Source: JAGLQA01 sp023135565 (GTDB lineage: Bacteria; Acidobacteriota; Aminicenantia; UBA2199). Taken from it: DNA of 17,989 bases. Location: assembly GCA_030639305.1 (NCBI GenBank), contig DAOWCY010000150.1:1-17989 (forward strand), in the 5' to 3' direction. The notes under the pieces are model-generated. The model ran no database searches. It was not told the DNA's origin and saw nothing but the letters and a program-made list of their open reading frames with translations. Below are positions 17,972 through 17,989 of the stretch, piece by piece. A program made the translations under genes and the position numbers. Every line of letters starts with the position of its first letter. The first letter of the stretch is position 1.

Positions 17972-17989
17972 TTGTTTTAGGTTTTTTCC

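Overview
The window reads as chromosomal DNA of an anaerobic, probably Gram-negative (diderm) bacterium. Supporting signs are an Fe-S/flavin redox pair of the NADH:ferredoxin or transhydrogenase type, a lipoprotein with a lipobox, a LolD/MacB-like ABC exporter and BamB/PQQ-like beta-propellers. No rRNA or tRNA gene is present, so the phylum cannot be fixed. An uncultured anaerobic lineage such as Aminicenantes is only a guess.

Layout. Left part: a minus-strand HD-domain protein (266-811) with a terminator; a spacer with an inverted-repeat remnant; a plus-strand ribbon-helix-helix/MazF toxin-antitoxin pair (1151-1728) with a strong promoter that seems to make a leaderless transcript; and a plus-strand UDP-N-acetyl-glucosamine dehydrogenase (2096-3391). 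From 17719 down to 3620 everything is on the minus strand and looks like one long, partly coupled operon behind a near-consensus promoter at 17763-17791. In order of transcription it holds a NuoE-NuoF fusion, a GltD-like Fe-S flavoprotein, a propeller lipoprotein, a GT4 glycosyltransferase, a Xre/RES toxin-antitoxin pair with its own promoter, an ABC ATPase, a 1154-residue FtsX-type permease and a second secreted propeller protein. Several junctions overlap (11839-11842, 13238-13245, 10086).

The striking feature is a family of modular palindromic repeats. There are about ten copies, roughly 1.3 kb in all, at 65-260, 3397-3611, 4983-5160, 7792-7899, 8651-8720, 12454-12601, 13141-13233, 13837-13887, 14966-15183 and 17803-17971. 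Most copies carry an end resembling GCCGCCGGAGGCAA or its complement, and several share the inverted repeat CAAACTTTT-GA-AAAAGTTTG. They also contain small hairpins whose stems differ between copies yet stay self-complementary, as in compensatory change. Copies fill intergenic gaps and also lie in frame inside conserved genes: the FtsX permease, the propeller lipoprotein twice, and probably the GltD-like protein. In one orientation the core is free of stop codons in all three frames. The behaviour recalls the protein-coding palindromic elements of Rickettsia, but with variable stems. Two other short periodic repeats (period 8 in the ABC ATPase, period 7 in the NuoF part) also sit in frame in conserved genes.

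How the genes may work together: the two redox proteins probably form a soluble NADH/ferredoxin complex. The GT4 enzyme and the nucleotide-sugar dehydrogenase suggest cell-surface polysaccharide synthesis, and the ABC/FtsX pair with two propeller proteins suggests envelope export or assembly. Two toxin-antitoxin modules flank or interrupt these genes.
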